A stretch of 9,688 nt of DNA from Methanosarcinales archaeon (GCA_004212095.1 RXIJ01000068.1:1-9688); one strand, 5' to 3'; counted from the first letter of the stretch, positions 1 to 6,259 are shown. A program made the numbers and translations. The notes: generated from the sequence alone by a model not told the origin.

Positions 1-5
1 GGCAG

Positions 6-605
6 TTATGAAGGCAATCCTGATTTTTGGATGATGTTTTTTCCGACAATATACACTTCAGCACTTTCCTTTCTTGAAGCCCGTGGCGAATACACCTTAA
101 CCATGCCAAAAGTTTTCCTAACCTTACTAAGGAATCCAAAAAACATATCACCCTGAAACGCTTTCACCACAAAATTTCCACCAGGTTTAAGAATCTGCTT
201 TGCACATTCAAGAGCTGAATCGCAGAGGTCTATGGAACGTGCATGGTCGTAGTTCCAATTCCCAGAGAGGTTTGGTGAAGCATCACACAGTACTACGTCA
301 ACGCAATTGTTAGTAAAAAGCTTGATCTTCTCAATTGTTCGCTGCTGTCGAATATCTCCTCTGAACGATACCACCCCTGGGATGGACTGAATATCAAGCA
401 GATCAACCCCGATAACTACAGATCCGGAAAGCTTTGCTGCAACTTGCAACCAGCCACCAGGTGAAGCACCAAGATCAACTACGGTATCTGCACGTTTGAT
501 AATATTATGCCGCTCATTCAACTGCTGGAGTTTATACGCTGCACGACTGCGATAGCCTTCCCTTTTGGCGCGCCAGTAATAATAATCCTTTGGATTTTTT
601 GCCAT
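6..605 (-). CDS. rlmE: 23S rRNA (uridine-2'-O-)-methyltransferase, RlmE/FtsJ family
   Basis: This SAM-dependent enzyme is expected to 2'-O-methylate a uridine in the peptidyl-transferase A-loop of 23S rRNA (E. coli Um2552 equivalent). The 199-aa protein has the N-terminal SRAAYKL motif with K25, the SAM-binding loop DLGASPGGW at 44-52, an acidic residue ending the second strand (GVDL, D68), CDASPNLSG with D108, VVKAF with K148, and SRKESAEVYIVG with E183. K25-D108-K148-E183 matches the family's K-D-K-E catalytic tetrad, so the enzyme looks intact and of normal length (the E. coli protein is 209 aa). The ATG at 605 is the first start and is followed at once by the usual basic, Tyr-rich N-terminus; no clear Shine-Dalgarno site precedes it. 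It lies 84 nt downstream of rpl31e on the same strand, so it may be the last gene of that operon or may have its own promoter. The stop codon is in the window, so the gene is complete. Confidence 0.96.
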   Translation of the reverse strand: MAKNPKDYYYWRAKREGYRSRAAYKLQQLNERHNIIKRADTVVDLGASPGGWLQVAAKLSGSVVIGVDLLDIQSIPGVVSFRGDIRQQRTIEKIKLFTNNCVDVVLCDASPNLSGNWNYDHARSIDLCDSALECAKQILKPGGNFVVKAFQGDMFFGFLSKVRKTFGMVKVYSPRASRKESAEVYIVGKNIIQKSGLPS

Positions 606-638
606 CTATTCTTTAATGTATAGGAAAGTGTAAATGCA

Positions 639-660
639 CTTGATTGATAGCGCAATCAAG
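639..660. repeat. Perfect 8-bp inverted repeat between rpl31e and rlmE
   Basis: CTTGATTG (639-646) pairs exactly with CAATCAAG (653-660) across a 6-nt loop. It sits in the gap between the rpl31e stop and the rlmE start. No T-run follows it on the minus strand, so a simple terminator is not supported. Its GCGCAATC core also occurs, in reverse complement, in three units of the hairpin array at 3941-4203, so it may be a solitary relative of that family. Confidence 0.5.
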
Positions 661-689
661 AGTCACGAGTTGCATTATGCAGTCCGTAA

Positions 690-950
690 TTATGTTGAAA
701 GTTCAGTTTCAACGACACCATCTCCTAATCTTATTGCTCGAACTCGTATTTTTGATGGTGGCTTGGAACTGCCCCTCTCCCATAGTTTCTCGTTTATGGT
801 TTTATCAATTTTTATGTTGCTTGCTTCTGTTTTCATGTGCTTTTCAAGATAACAGCGCACTTCCATAGTAGCTCTCTTTGCACGTTTCCATCGCGGTGTT
901 TCTTTTACAATTCTAAGCGGTATAGTGTATATTCGTTCTAGTTCAGCCAT
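690..950 (-). CDS. rpl31e: 50S ribosomal protein L31e
   Basis: This is a component of the archaeal/eukaryotic large ribosomal subunit, located near the peptide exit tunnel in known structures. The 86-aa protein starts MAELERIYTIPLR and continues with the family pattern: a basic segment rich in Arg and Lys (about 20-32), EVRCYLEKHMK, then a lysine-rich stretch ending in INEKLWERG (about 53-60) and a C-terminal strand with IRVRAIR. Length is normal for archaeal L31e. The ATG at 950 is preceded by AGGAGTGA at about 957-964, a good Shine-Dalgarno site. It begins 17 nt after the rpl39e stop, the usual archaeal order, so the two are almost certainly co-transcribed. In many euryarchaea the next gene is translation factor aIF6; here rlmE follows instead. 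Confidence 0.96.
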   Translation of the reverse strand: MAELERIYTIPLRIVKETPRWKRAKRATMEVRCYLEKHMKTEASNIKIDKTINEKLWERGSSKPPSKIRVRAIRLGDGVVETELST

Positions 951-967
951 GTTTTATTCACTCCTGT

Positions 968-1120
968 TCACTCGTTAAGACTGTTACGTCTCCAGTTCCT
1001 GCGCTTGGGGTGAGTCGTTACTTTGCGGTTTGTTCTGATAATTGCCCATGAAGGGACTCGCTGATTTTGGTTATGGGCTTTAGCCAATCGTTTCTTCTTT
1101 CCTTTTGTCTTCAGGCTCAT
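968..1120 (-). CDS. rpl39e: 50S ribosomal protein L39e (50 aa)
   Basis: This very small, highly basic protein lines part of the exit tunnel of the archaeal/eukaryotic large subunit. Translating the minus strand from the ATG at 1120 gives 50 residues ending in a TGA at 968-970. It starts MSLKTKGKKKRLAKA, has the conserved middle NQRVPSWAIIRTNRKV (about 19-34) and ends HPKRRNWRRNSLNE, which together are diagnostic for L39e. AAGGTG at about 1130-1135 serves as the ribosome binding site. The gene lies 18 nt after the pdcd5-like stop and 17 nt before rpl31e, in the standard order. It is easily missed in automated annotation because of its length. Confidence 0.96.
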   Translation of the reverse strand: MSLKTKGKKKRLAKAHNQNQRVPSWAIIRTNRKVTTHPKRRNWRRNSLNE

Positions 1121-1138
1121 CGTTATTCACACCTTTCA

Positions 1139-1465
1139 TTATCTGCGCGTGATGCGCATATCTCTTTTCACTGGCATCATTTGATTTAACAGTTTTTTAA
1201 GTTGTGCGTCATCAATCTTGTTTTTTATCCTGCCACTTTGTGCAAGCTGTATAAGCTGTAATTCTATTTGTTCCACAAGCTCCGGTTTTGTCATCTTTAA
1301 TGTGTTCAATCGTTCTCTTGCTTCAGGAGTCAGGGTTTGGCGCATAGCCTCCTGCTTCTTCGCATCCATTTTTACAGCCGTCTGTTCCTGCTGTGCAGAC
1401 ATTGCTTGCTGTGCCTGCATTTCCTGTAATCGCTGTTGGCGAATCGCCTCAAGTTCGTCAGTCAT
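1139..1465 (-). CDS. DNA-binding protein of the PDCD5 family
   Basis: This is the archaeal homologue of human PDCD5 (TFAR19). Archaeal members bind DNA in vitro and form a three-helix bundle with a mobile N-terminal helix; their cellular role is not settled. The 108-aa protein shows the expected layout: an N-terminal Gln-rich helix (MTDELEAIRQQRLQEM then several Gln up to about residue 29), a loop with KKQEAMRQTLTPEARERL (36-53), a helix with LVEQIELQLIQLAQSGRI (63-80), and a C-terminal LKKLLNQM helix followed by a basic tail. Length is typical. The ATG at 1465 is preceded by AGGTG at about 1473-1477. It lies 24 nt after rps19e and 18 nt before rpl39e, the conserved euryarchaeal neighbourhood, which supports co-expression with translation genes. 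Confidence 0.92.
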   Translation of the reverse strand: MTDELEAIRQQRLQEMQAQQAMSAQQEQTAVKMDAKKQEAMRQTLTPEARERLNTLKMTKPELVEQIELQLIQLAQSGRIKNKIDDAQLKKLLNQMMPVKRDMRITRR

Positions 1466-1489
1466 ATTATAACACCTGTTTTTTTATAT

Positions 1490-1939
1490 TCAGTATTTTT
1501 CAAGGGCAGGAAGTTCTTTAACAAGTTCTGTCTTCACTTCAAAGGACATATTGTCGAGGAAAGATTGCCCTTTTGGAGAAATAAGACGTCCATCTTTTGA
1601 AGATTTAATAAATCCTACTTTTTCCAATTGTTTAAGGGCTTCTCGTAGTACTGAACCGCTCCCTTTTTTAGAATGATGTGGTTTTGAGCCATTATTCTTT
1701 TTTCCAGCATAAGCAGTTCTAAGTCTTGAGCTTCCAACAGGCCCCTTCAGGTATATTCGCCTGAGTATGGATGCACATCTTGTATGCCACCACAGCGGAT
1801 TGTCAGGCGGTAAGCCCCTGTTTACCCCAGTTTTTACGAATGCTGCCCATGCAGGCAATCCAATCTCTTCTATTTCTTTTAATTTCTGCGAGACTTTAGT
1901 AATCAACTTCTCTGCTGGCACGTCATATACAGTTGTCAT
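1490..1939 (-). CDS. rps19e: 30S ribosomal protein S19e
   Basis: This is a small-subunit ribosomal protein shared by archaea and eukaryotes, needed for late small-subunit maturation in eukaryotes. The 149-aa protein begins TTVYDVPAEKLITKV and carries the family's central block: PAWAAFVKTGVNRGLPP (29-45), WWHTRCASILRRIY (50-63), a GPVG turn (66-69) and a basic GSKPHHSKKGSGSVLREAL stretch (about 83-101). It ends with the winged-helix segment LEKVGFI...GRLISPKG. Length is normal. The start at 1939 has GGTGA at about 1944-1948, a good spacing. It is the first gene of the cluster that continues into the pdcd5-like gene, rpl39e and rpl31e. The nearest TATA-like stretch (about 1954-1961) is too close to the start codon to drive it, so a promoter further upstream is more likely. 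Confidence 0.96.
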   Translation of the reverse strand: MTTVYDVPAEKLITKVSQKLKEIEEIGLPAWAAFVKTGVNRGLPPDNPLWWHTRCASILRRIYLKGPVGSSRLRTAYAGKKNNGSKPHHSKKGSGSVLREALKQLEKVGFIKSSKDGRLISPKGQSFLDNMSFEVKTELVKELPALEKY

Positions 1940-2014
1940 CTTTTCACCATTAATGATATAAATAAGTTCAAGAGAGGTCGTTCTATTTACACCATACTAT
2001 TTACCCTTTTCGGC

Positions 2015-2041
2015 ATGTACACAACTCCGTACATTTTGCAG
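2015..2041. repeat. Solitary palindrome related to the hairpin array
   Basis: ATGTAC (2015-2020) and GTACAT (2029-2034) form a perfect 6-bp stem around ACAACTCC, followed by TTTTGCAG. The CAACTCCGT core also occurs in array unit 5 (4060-4080), and the TTTTGCAG end resembles the TTTTCGCAG ends of units 3 and 7. I read it as an isolated, diverged copy of the same short repeat, located in the intergenic region upstream of rps19e. Confidence 0.45.
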
Positions 2042-2065
2042 TACAATAATACAGTGATTATGAAA

Positions 2066-2077
2066 CGCTTAAATATA
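2066..2077. promoter_or_regulatory. TATA-like box in the divergent intergenic region
   Basis: The segment CTTAAATATAG, around 2068-2078, resembles an archaeal TATA box on either strand. On the minus strand it would put a start site near 2045 with a leader of about 100 nt before rps19e. On the plus strand it would start near 2100 with a leader of about 130 nt before the small gene at 2229. No clear purine-rich BRE settles the direction. The call rests on base composition alone and is weak. Confidence 0.25.
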
Positions 2078-2169
2078 GTAGTAACATGGTGATTTGTGAT
2101 GTGAACACTCTCACAAGCATCAAAGGATAATAACTGTGAGCCCAATTGGTCGAGCAGTAGCCTTTAACT

Positions 2170-2190
2170 CTCGATTATGTAGTAATCGAG
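2170..2190. repeat. Perfect 8-bp inverted repeat upstream of the small acidic gene
   Basis: CTCGATTA (2170-2177) and TAATCGAG (2183-2190) form a perfect stem around TGTAG. Adding flanking AACT/AGTT with a small bulge extends it. The TCTCGATT core is shared with array units 2, 6 and 8 and with the hairpin after mmp3 (6124-6147). It lies about 40 nt before the ATG at 2229, so it may be an operator, part of a leader RNA, or simply a dispersed repeat. Confidence 0.5.
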
Positions 2191-2206
2191 TTGTGAAGCA
2201 ACCAAG

Positions 2207-2215
2207 TATATAAAA
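2207..2215 (+). promoter_or_regulatory. Strong TATA-box match just before the small acidic gene
   Basis: TATATAAAA is a very good archaeal TATA match. Its centre is only about 18 nt from the ATG at 2229, whereas archaeal TATA centres usually lie about 26 nt before the transcription start. Either the start site is unusually near, or translation begins further in, or the match is incidental. GTGAT at 2220-2224 is the likely ribosome binding site if an upstream promoter is used. Confidence 0.35.
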
Positions 2216-2228
2216 AGTTGTGATTAAT

Positions 2229-2498
2229 ATGGAAATCGAGATATTTGATATATTAGATGAAGTTGATGAATTCGGACTGGACAAGGCAGAGAACGTGCGT
2301 GCCTTATTAACAGAAATCATTGAACATGTGCGAGATAACTCTTATGAATTTCAAACAACTGAAACCGATCTGTTAATTATGGAGAAGATACCTGGTGTAA
2401 ACACTGCCCAGTCAGACAACCTCCAGAGTATCATCAGAACTACAAAGAAAGACATCCCCCCGGAAGAATTATTCGAGAGAATATTAAAAGTATTATAG
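2229..2498 (+). CDS. Small acidic protein of unknown function, paired with a radical SAM gene
   Basis: I do not recognise this 89-aa protein. It starts MEIEIFDILDEVDEF and is dominated by acidic and aliphatic residues in its first half, with likely helices at about 3-12, 17-34 and 79-89 (PPEELFERILKVL). It has no cysteine and no tryptophan, no signal peptide and no membrane segment, so it looks cytoplasmic. I chose the ATG at 2229 because GTGAT lies just before it; an in-frame GTG at 2220 would add three residues. The stop is 19 nt before the radical SAM gene, so the two are probably one transcript and may be functionally linked: a substrate, an adaptor or a regulator are all possible. Nothing in the sequence resembles a classical RiPP leader and core, and without cysteine a thioether product is excluded. 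Confidence 0.72.
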   Translation: MEIEIFDILDEVDEFGLDKAENVRALLTEIIEHVRDNSYEFQTTETDLLIMEKIPGVNTAQSDNLQSIIRTTKKDIPPEELFERILKVL

Positions 2499-2517
2499 GG
2501 AGCAATCGTTTCTCAAA

Positions 2518-3939
2518 ATGAAGAAAGTTTTGTTAATAAACCCATCTGAATATTATGAAACGTATTCTTCACTTTCCTTAATATATCTTGGAACATATTT
2601 GAGGGATAAGATAGATTGCACGGTCAAAATCGAAAGTATATGGAACAATAACCTAAACAACCTGAATTCTTACGACGTGATCGCTATCACATCGTATACT
2701 CCGGAAATTCCCTATGTAAAAGATTTTTCAGAAAGGGTTAAAGAGCTGTGCGATGTTCCGATTATCGTTGGTGGGGCACATGCGAACGGGGACCCGGTCT
2801 CGTGTTTGAATGAATCTGCGTCCTTTGATATTATAAACGAGGGGTTTGGCAGAGAACTGGCAGTGATTGCAGAAGGAAAAGAAGAGCTGGATAACATTCC
2901 AAATATAACCTATAAAAAAAATGGCAAAATTAAACGAAATAAAACAGAAAAAACAAAGCCTATTGTCTTGGATATTGTACCGGACAGAAGCATTGATACC
3001 TACCAAAAGAATGATCGGACGTATATTTTATCCTCGGCAGGCTGTTCAAATTTTTGTGATTATTGTGCATGCGTAAAGGATCGATACTATCTAAGAGAAA
3101 AAGACTCACTAATAGAAGAAATACATGGATTAAATCCCAGATGTCTTGTTTTCTGCGATGACACGCATCTGACAAATTCTTCAATACGAATGCTTGACTC
3201 TGTTTACAGCACGTGTGGAATACGGGAGATAAGAAAAGAATGCTTGTTAGACCCATTTTTTTTATCAACAAACTATCGAGAAATATTTGATTTTACCAGG
3301 CGAAACAATTACAAGGAGCTTTTTATTGGTGTTGAATCAAGTACATATTCAGGACGTAACAAGATCGGAAGAAAGTATAATGGAAAAATCAGGGGGAAAA
3401 ATTGTCACAAGATGGAAGTAGACAGCATAAAAAAGTTGATAAAAGCGTTTGATGGAAGTCTCACGCTCAGCTATATCACACCACATCCTCTCATCGAAAA
3501 AAAAGAATTGATAAGTGACTTTATAGAGATGTTTAAATTTCTTAAAATATTTCGTTCAAGCGACAGTATGCATAACTTTATAAACTGGGATACATTGATT
3601 CCTTTTCCCGGGACATCGGTGAGAGAGCGCTATTATAGTTACATCCAGCCAGATGAACGATTTGATTGGGAGTCTTATAAGCCATCGTTTCCATTTTTAT
3701 GGAATTACAAAAATGATGATATCAATCTCTGGCTTCACAAATTTATTCGCTCTTACAGAAATGCAGAGACTTTTATGAAGGATCTGACTGAATACGAAAA
3801 AATACAATTTGTTGGAGGGAACAATTATACTGTTTTACTGGGCTTGAGCATCCTGCTGGACAAACCGTTTTCAGAACTTGCAAGGAAAATTCCAGGCTTT
3901 GATTATGAATACTGTAAAAAAATAAAGATATTTGTTTAG
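2518..3939 (+). CDS. B12-binding-domain radical SAM protein
   Basis: The 473-aa protein fits the family in which an N-terminal cobalamin-type Rossmann domain precedes a radical SAM barrel (class B methylases, BchE-like cyclases and relatives). The N-terminal part starts MKKVLLINPSEYY and includes YDVIAITSYTPEIP (52-65) and IIVGGAHANGDP (82-93), the usual GGxHxxxxP motif, with NEGFGRE (107-113) in place of the more common GEGE. The classical DxHxxG cobalamin-ligand motif is not evident, as in many members. The radical SAM cluster motif CSNFCDYC (C176, C180, C183) follows SSAG in the expected place. Further on are FIGVESS and a late DTLIPFPGTSVRERYYSY segment typical of the barrel end. The ATG at 2518 follows the small acidic gene by 19 nt, with AGGGAG somewhat distant upstream. 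The reaction cannot be read from sequence. Its nearness to mmp3 is suggestive, but the repeat array lies between them. Confidence 0.9.
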   Translation: MKKVLLINPSEYYETYSSLSLIYLGTYLRDKIDCTVKIESIWNNNLNNLNSYDVIAITSYTPEIPYVKDFSERVKELCDVPIIVGGAHANGDPVSCLNESASFDIINEGFGRELAVIAEGKEELDNIPNITYKKNGKIKRNKTEKTKPIVLDIVPDRSIDTYQKNDRTYILSSAGCSNFCDYCACVKDRYYLREKDSLIEEIHGLNPRCLVFCDDTHLTNSSIRMLDSVYSTCGIREIRKECLLDPFFLSTNYREIFDFTRRNNYKELFIGVESSTYSGRNKIGRKYNGKIRGKNCHKMEVDSIKKLIKAFDGSLTLSYITPHPLIEKKELISDFIEMFKFLKIFRSSDSMHNFINWDTLIPFPGTSVRERYYSYIQPDERFDWESYKPSFPFLWNYKNDDINLWLHKFIRSYRNAETFMKDLTEYEKIQFVGGNNYTVLLGLSILLDKPFSELARKIPGFDYEYCKKIKIFV

Positions 3940-3940
3940 C

Positions 3941-4203
3941 ACTGTACACTCCGTGTACAGAAATAGATCTAACAACTGCACAATTCTCGATTGCGCAAGC
4001 ACTGTACAACTTCGTTTTCGCAGAACTGTACACTCCGTGTACAGAGATAAATCTAACAACTGCACAACTCCGTTGTGCAGAAAATAACTATCAACTGCAC
4101 AATTCTCGATTGCGCAAGCACTGTACAACTTCGTTTTCGCAGAAATAACTATCAACTGCATAATTCTCGATTGCGCAAGCACTGTACAACTTCGCTTTCG
4201 CAG
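3941..4203. repeat. Array of nine short hairpin units with a 61-bp higher-order period
   Basis: Immediately after the radical SAM stop lie nine palindromic units: 3942-3960, 3976-3999, 4002-4023, 4026-4044, 4060-4080, 4095-4118, 4121-4142, 4156-4179 and 4182-4203. Units 1 and 4 are identical (CTGTACAC-TCC-GTGTACAG). Unit 5 has another perfect stem (CTGCACAAC-TCC-GTTGTGCAG). Units 2, 6 and 8 have an AATTCTCGATT centre, with one change in unit 8. Units 3, 7 and 9 have an ACTTCG centre with poorly matching arms. Units 6-7 and 8-9 repeat with a 61-bp period including the linker AAATAACTATCAA; units 2-3 are an earlier copy. Linkers after units 1 and 4 share ATCTAACAA. On the minus strand the triloops read GGA or GAA closed by C-G. 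There are no long unique spacers, so it is not a CRISPR array. Confidence 0.92.
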
Positions 4204-4584
4204 AAATAAAGCATCACTGAGGATGTTTTAAGCAAAGCTTATATCAAAAAGAGTGTCCGATGTAATGAACTTTTATTTGCCAAATGAAATGGTGTACTAT
4301 GTATTGATTTTTTCCAATTACAAAAAGTGTTGTGGAATAAGGCATAGTTTATTTCGCCGTTCTACAACCGGCCCCAATAGCTCTTTGGTATGAGGCTATC
4401 AAGTTAGAATTAAATCTTGCGGTTTTAATTTGACAGCTTCATTGAAGTACAGAAAATAAAACAAAGGTTTAATAACAGAAGATACTGTGAAGGAACTTAA
4501 CATGGTAAAGGAATGTTTACCAGTTTTACAATTTAAAATAATTTTGTAATATATAAAATTACTATCAATGAAGATGGTGAATGA
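4204..4584. other. Intergenic region before mmp3
   Basis: This 381-bp AT-rich stretch has no convincing open reading frame on either strand. It holds one imperfect long hairpin: GCTATCA and AATTAAA (about 4394-4414) face TTTAATT and TGACAGC (about 4424-4437), with a bulge on the left arm. It also holds the mmp3 promoter region at its right end. The rest shows no repeat or RNA gene that I can recognise. Confidence 0.5.
4532..4557 (+). promoter_or_regulatory. Two overlapping TATA-box candidates for mmp3
   Basis: TTTAAAATA at 4532-4540 would place a start site near 4561 and give a leader of about 24 nt that includes the ribosome binding site GGTGA (4576-4580). AATATATAAA at 4548-4557 is the stronger TATA match but would start transcription close to 4578, giving an almost leaderless message. 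The Shine-Dalgarno site favours the first, the match quality the second. Confidence 0.45.
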
Positions 4585-6120
4585 ATGAACATTCAAGTAA
4601 ACGGTGTTGAAATAGAGCTTCCACCTGGCTCAACCGTGAAAGATGCGATTGAGCGGTCAGGGGAAATCTATCATAAGAAAAATGTTATTGCATTAATAAA
4701 AGACATATCAAAAGTAGCAGAAGAAACCGACCGCTACATGATAAAAACCAATAAGGGAATTCTGAAGATTAAGCTCCAACAGTCGAAACTAACAGAATAC
4801 TGGAAAAAGAATTACAAAAAATACGAAGAAAAACGACTCGTCTGGAAAACAAAAGACGTGTTGGCCATCGGACACGTAACAACAGACATCCCACCACAAC
4901 GAATGGCACAGAAGTATGAGCAGTGGGATGTATTCTTTGGGCTATCCGGGTTTGAAGGCAGTAAAACCGATCTTATGTTCTCAACATCCGATCACACGGA
5001 TGTCTATGGTGAACCCGAAGACGGAGTTTTTGCAAAACTGGTCGGAGGAAGAAAAATTCTTTCAAAGCTTACAGAAGACGATACAATAACAACAATAATG
5101 CCTGTTGTTGAAAGACAAAAAGAAGCAGCAGCAGATCCAATCAATCCCGAGACCACGCTTACAGGAGGAGAAAGGATTGTTACATGTCTTGAGATTGATG
5201 TGTCGCAAGGACCGCACGATGATGTTGAATATGCCCTTGCAGCACTGGAGAACAGGCTTGCACTTGCCATCAACACCACCTATGCATTCACTGGTTTCAA
5301 AGGCATCAGAGATGTTACTCATCAACCGGAAAACAATCAAATTCGTACACGTGGAAGTCTTACAGTGAGAAATTCCGGCCTTAATACCGGGCAACTATAC
5401 ATCTATAAACACCGCCAGATGCCAATAAAGTCTCATAACGTTATCGGTACAATAACCAGTGGTATTGAGCTTATAGATATTGCAAAGGAACACCAGGCAG
5501 TAACTATGAAAACAAAGCCAGAGCGTGTAATGATGCTTGGGCTCACACAGAAGCAGGCAGAAGAAGAACTTAAAAAACGCAGCATCACGCAACATAGGGA
5601 AGGTCTCACTAATGATGATGCTATTGTAACAGGACAGGAGCCACTTAATACTCTTGCAATACTTGATAGCAAAAAACTTACAACAACCGGAACACAGCTG
5701 TCCGATATTATAAAAATAGAACTCTATTACGATAAGGCCCCTGAAACGATACAATACTTTAAGTTTATCTGTGGGCTTCTTGAGAAACCAATTGGAAACA
5801 TGCGAACATTTTACAATTACAGAAGAATTGGCTTGGTACTTTTCAAGCCAAACGCAAAACTATTCAACAGGGCTATCTTAAGAGAGAACACCCCTGTTGA
5901 CAAGGTGGATGCTTTTGAGATAGCCGTCACCAACATGTCACGAAAAAATCTTGGTATGATAGGCATACGAAGCAAAGAAGATACTACCCATGGACCAACA
6001 GGAGAAGAATTTGCAGCAACCAATGTCATTGGACGTGTTACCGGAGGGTTCGAGGCACTCACAAAATCAAAAACAGATGATTTAATGTGCCTGCAGGTGA
6101 TAAACGAACCGGAGATGTGA
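4585..6120 (+). CDS. mmp3: Methanogenesis marker protein 3 (UPF0288 family)
   Basis: Mmp3 belongs to proteins found in organisms with methyl-coenzyme M reductase; biochemical work has placed it among the components associated with ATP-dependent MCR activation. The 511-aa protein has full family length. Residues 1-65 (MNIQVNGVEIELPPGSTVKDAIE, then VIALIKD) look like a ThiS/MoaD-type beta-grasp domain, but no GG end is present. The remainder holds cyclophilin-like elements: YYDKAPETIQYFKFICG (381-397), and three copies of a similar strand-helix motif at 147-162 (GVFAKLVGGRKILSKL), 285-300 (NVIGTITSGIELIDIA) and 480-494 (NVIGRVTGGFEALTK). GPTGEEF at 470-476 precedes the last. The ATG at 4585 has GGTGA four bases upstream; an out-of-frame ATG overlaps at 4581. 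The gene stands alone on the plus strand, with the tRNA 139 nt downstream. It is the strongest organism marker here. Confidence 0.93.
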   Translation: MNIQVNGVEIELPPGSTVKDAIERSGEIYHKKNVIALIKDISKVAEETDRYMIKTNKGILKIKLQQSKLTEYWKKNYKKYEEKRLVWKTKDVLAIGHVTTDIPPQRMAQKYEQWDVFFGLSGFEGSKTDLMFSTSDHTDVYGEPEDGVFAKLVGGRKILSKLTEDDTITTIMPVVERQKEAAADPINPETTLTGGERIVTCLEIDVSQGPHDDVEYALAALENRLALAINTTYAFTGFKGIRDVTHQPENNQIRTRGSLTVRNSGLNTGQLYIYKHRQMPIKSHNVIGTITSGIELIDIAKEHQAVTMKTKPERVMMLGLTQKQAEEELKKRSITQHREGLTNDDAIVTGQEPLNTLAILDSKKLTTTGTQLSDIIKIELYYDKAPETIQYFKFICGLLEKPIGNMRTFYNYRRIGLVLFKPNAKLFNRAILRENTPVDKVDAFEIAVTNMSRKNLGMIGIRSKEDTTHGPTGEEFAATNVIGRVTGGFEALTKSKTDDLMCLQVINEPEM

Positions 6121-6123
6121 CAA

Positions 6124-6147
6124 TCTCGATTACTGCGTAATCAAGAG
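6124..6147. repeat. Hairpin just after mmp3, related to the dispersed palindromes
   Basis: GATTAC (6128-6133) and GTAATC (6137-6142) form a perfect stem around TGC. The stem extends to CTC/GAG (6125-6127 and 6145-6147) if two A residues bulge. It starts four bases after the mmp3 stop. The TCTCGATTA core equals that at 2169-2177. It could act in mmp3 transcript 3'-end formation, but no T-run follows directly. Confidence 0.5.
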
Positions 6148-6162
6148 TTACTTACAAAGAGA

Positions 6163-6223
6163 TTACTGTCATACCCAAGTTATCATACATATTTAAGGTA
6201 TGACACCTGAAATATGACAGTAA
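6163..6223. promoter_or_regulatory. Nested inverted repeats between mmp3 and tRNA-Met
   Basis: TTACTGTCATA (6163-6173) and TATGACAGTAA (6213-6223) are perfect 11-bp inverted copies. Within them GTCATACC (6168-6175) pairs with GGTATGAC (6197-6204), and TCATAC (6183-6188) pairs with GTATGA (6198-6203). These pairings are mutually exclusive, since GTCATA is reused. The element ends about 36 bp before the tRNA, so it may be a binding site controlling that promoter or a structured 3' end of mmp3. No known regulator can be assigned. Confidence 0.55.
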
Positions 6224-6259
6224 CATTTTTAACAGATTCTGCCATACCATCAATCAATT

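Noticed and set aside
694..713. Perfect 7-bp inverted repeat GTTGAAA/TTTCAAC at the end of rpl31e
   Set aside because: It lies inside the coding sequence for the last residues, with no T-run after it; chance is a sufficient explanation.
634..868. Two overlapping plus-strand reading frames of 72 and 74 codons
   Set aside because: They lie opposite rpl31e, which is certain; neither has a ribosome binding site or a recognisable product.
2130..2200. Possible tRNA starting at GCCCAATTGGTCGAGC
   Set aside because: No matching acceptor end, T-arm consensus or anticodon arm can be formed.
3773..4182. Minus-strand frames across the repeat array
   Set aside because: Their repeated peptides simply mirror the DNA repeats; no start signal or domain supports translation.
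3941..4203. CRISPR array
   Set aside because: The units are palindromes of varying sequence with short, similar linkers. There are no unique spacers of about 30-40 bp and no cas genes.
4394..4438. Long imperfect hairpin as a riboswitch or ncRNA
   Set aside because: Its stem is mostly A/T with a large bulge, and no known riboswitch core is present; noted only in the intergenic entry.
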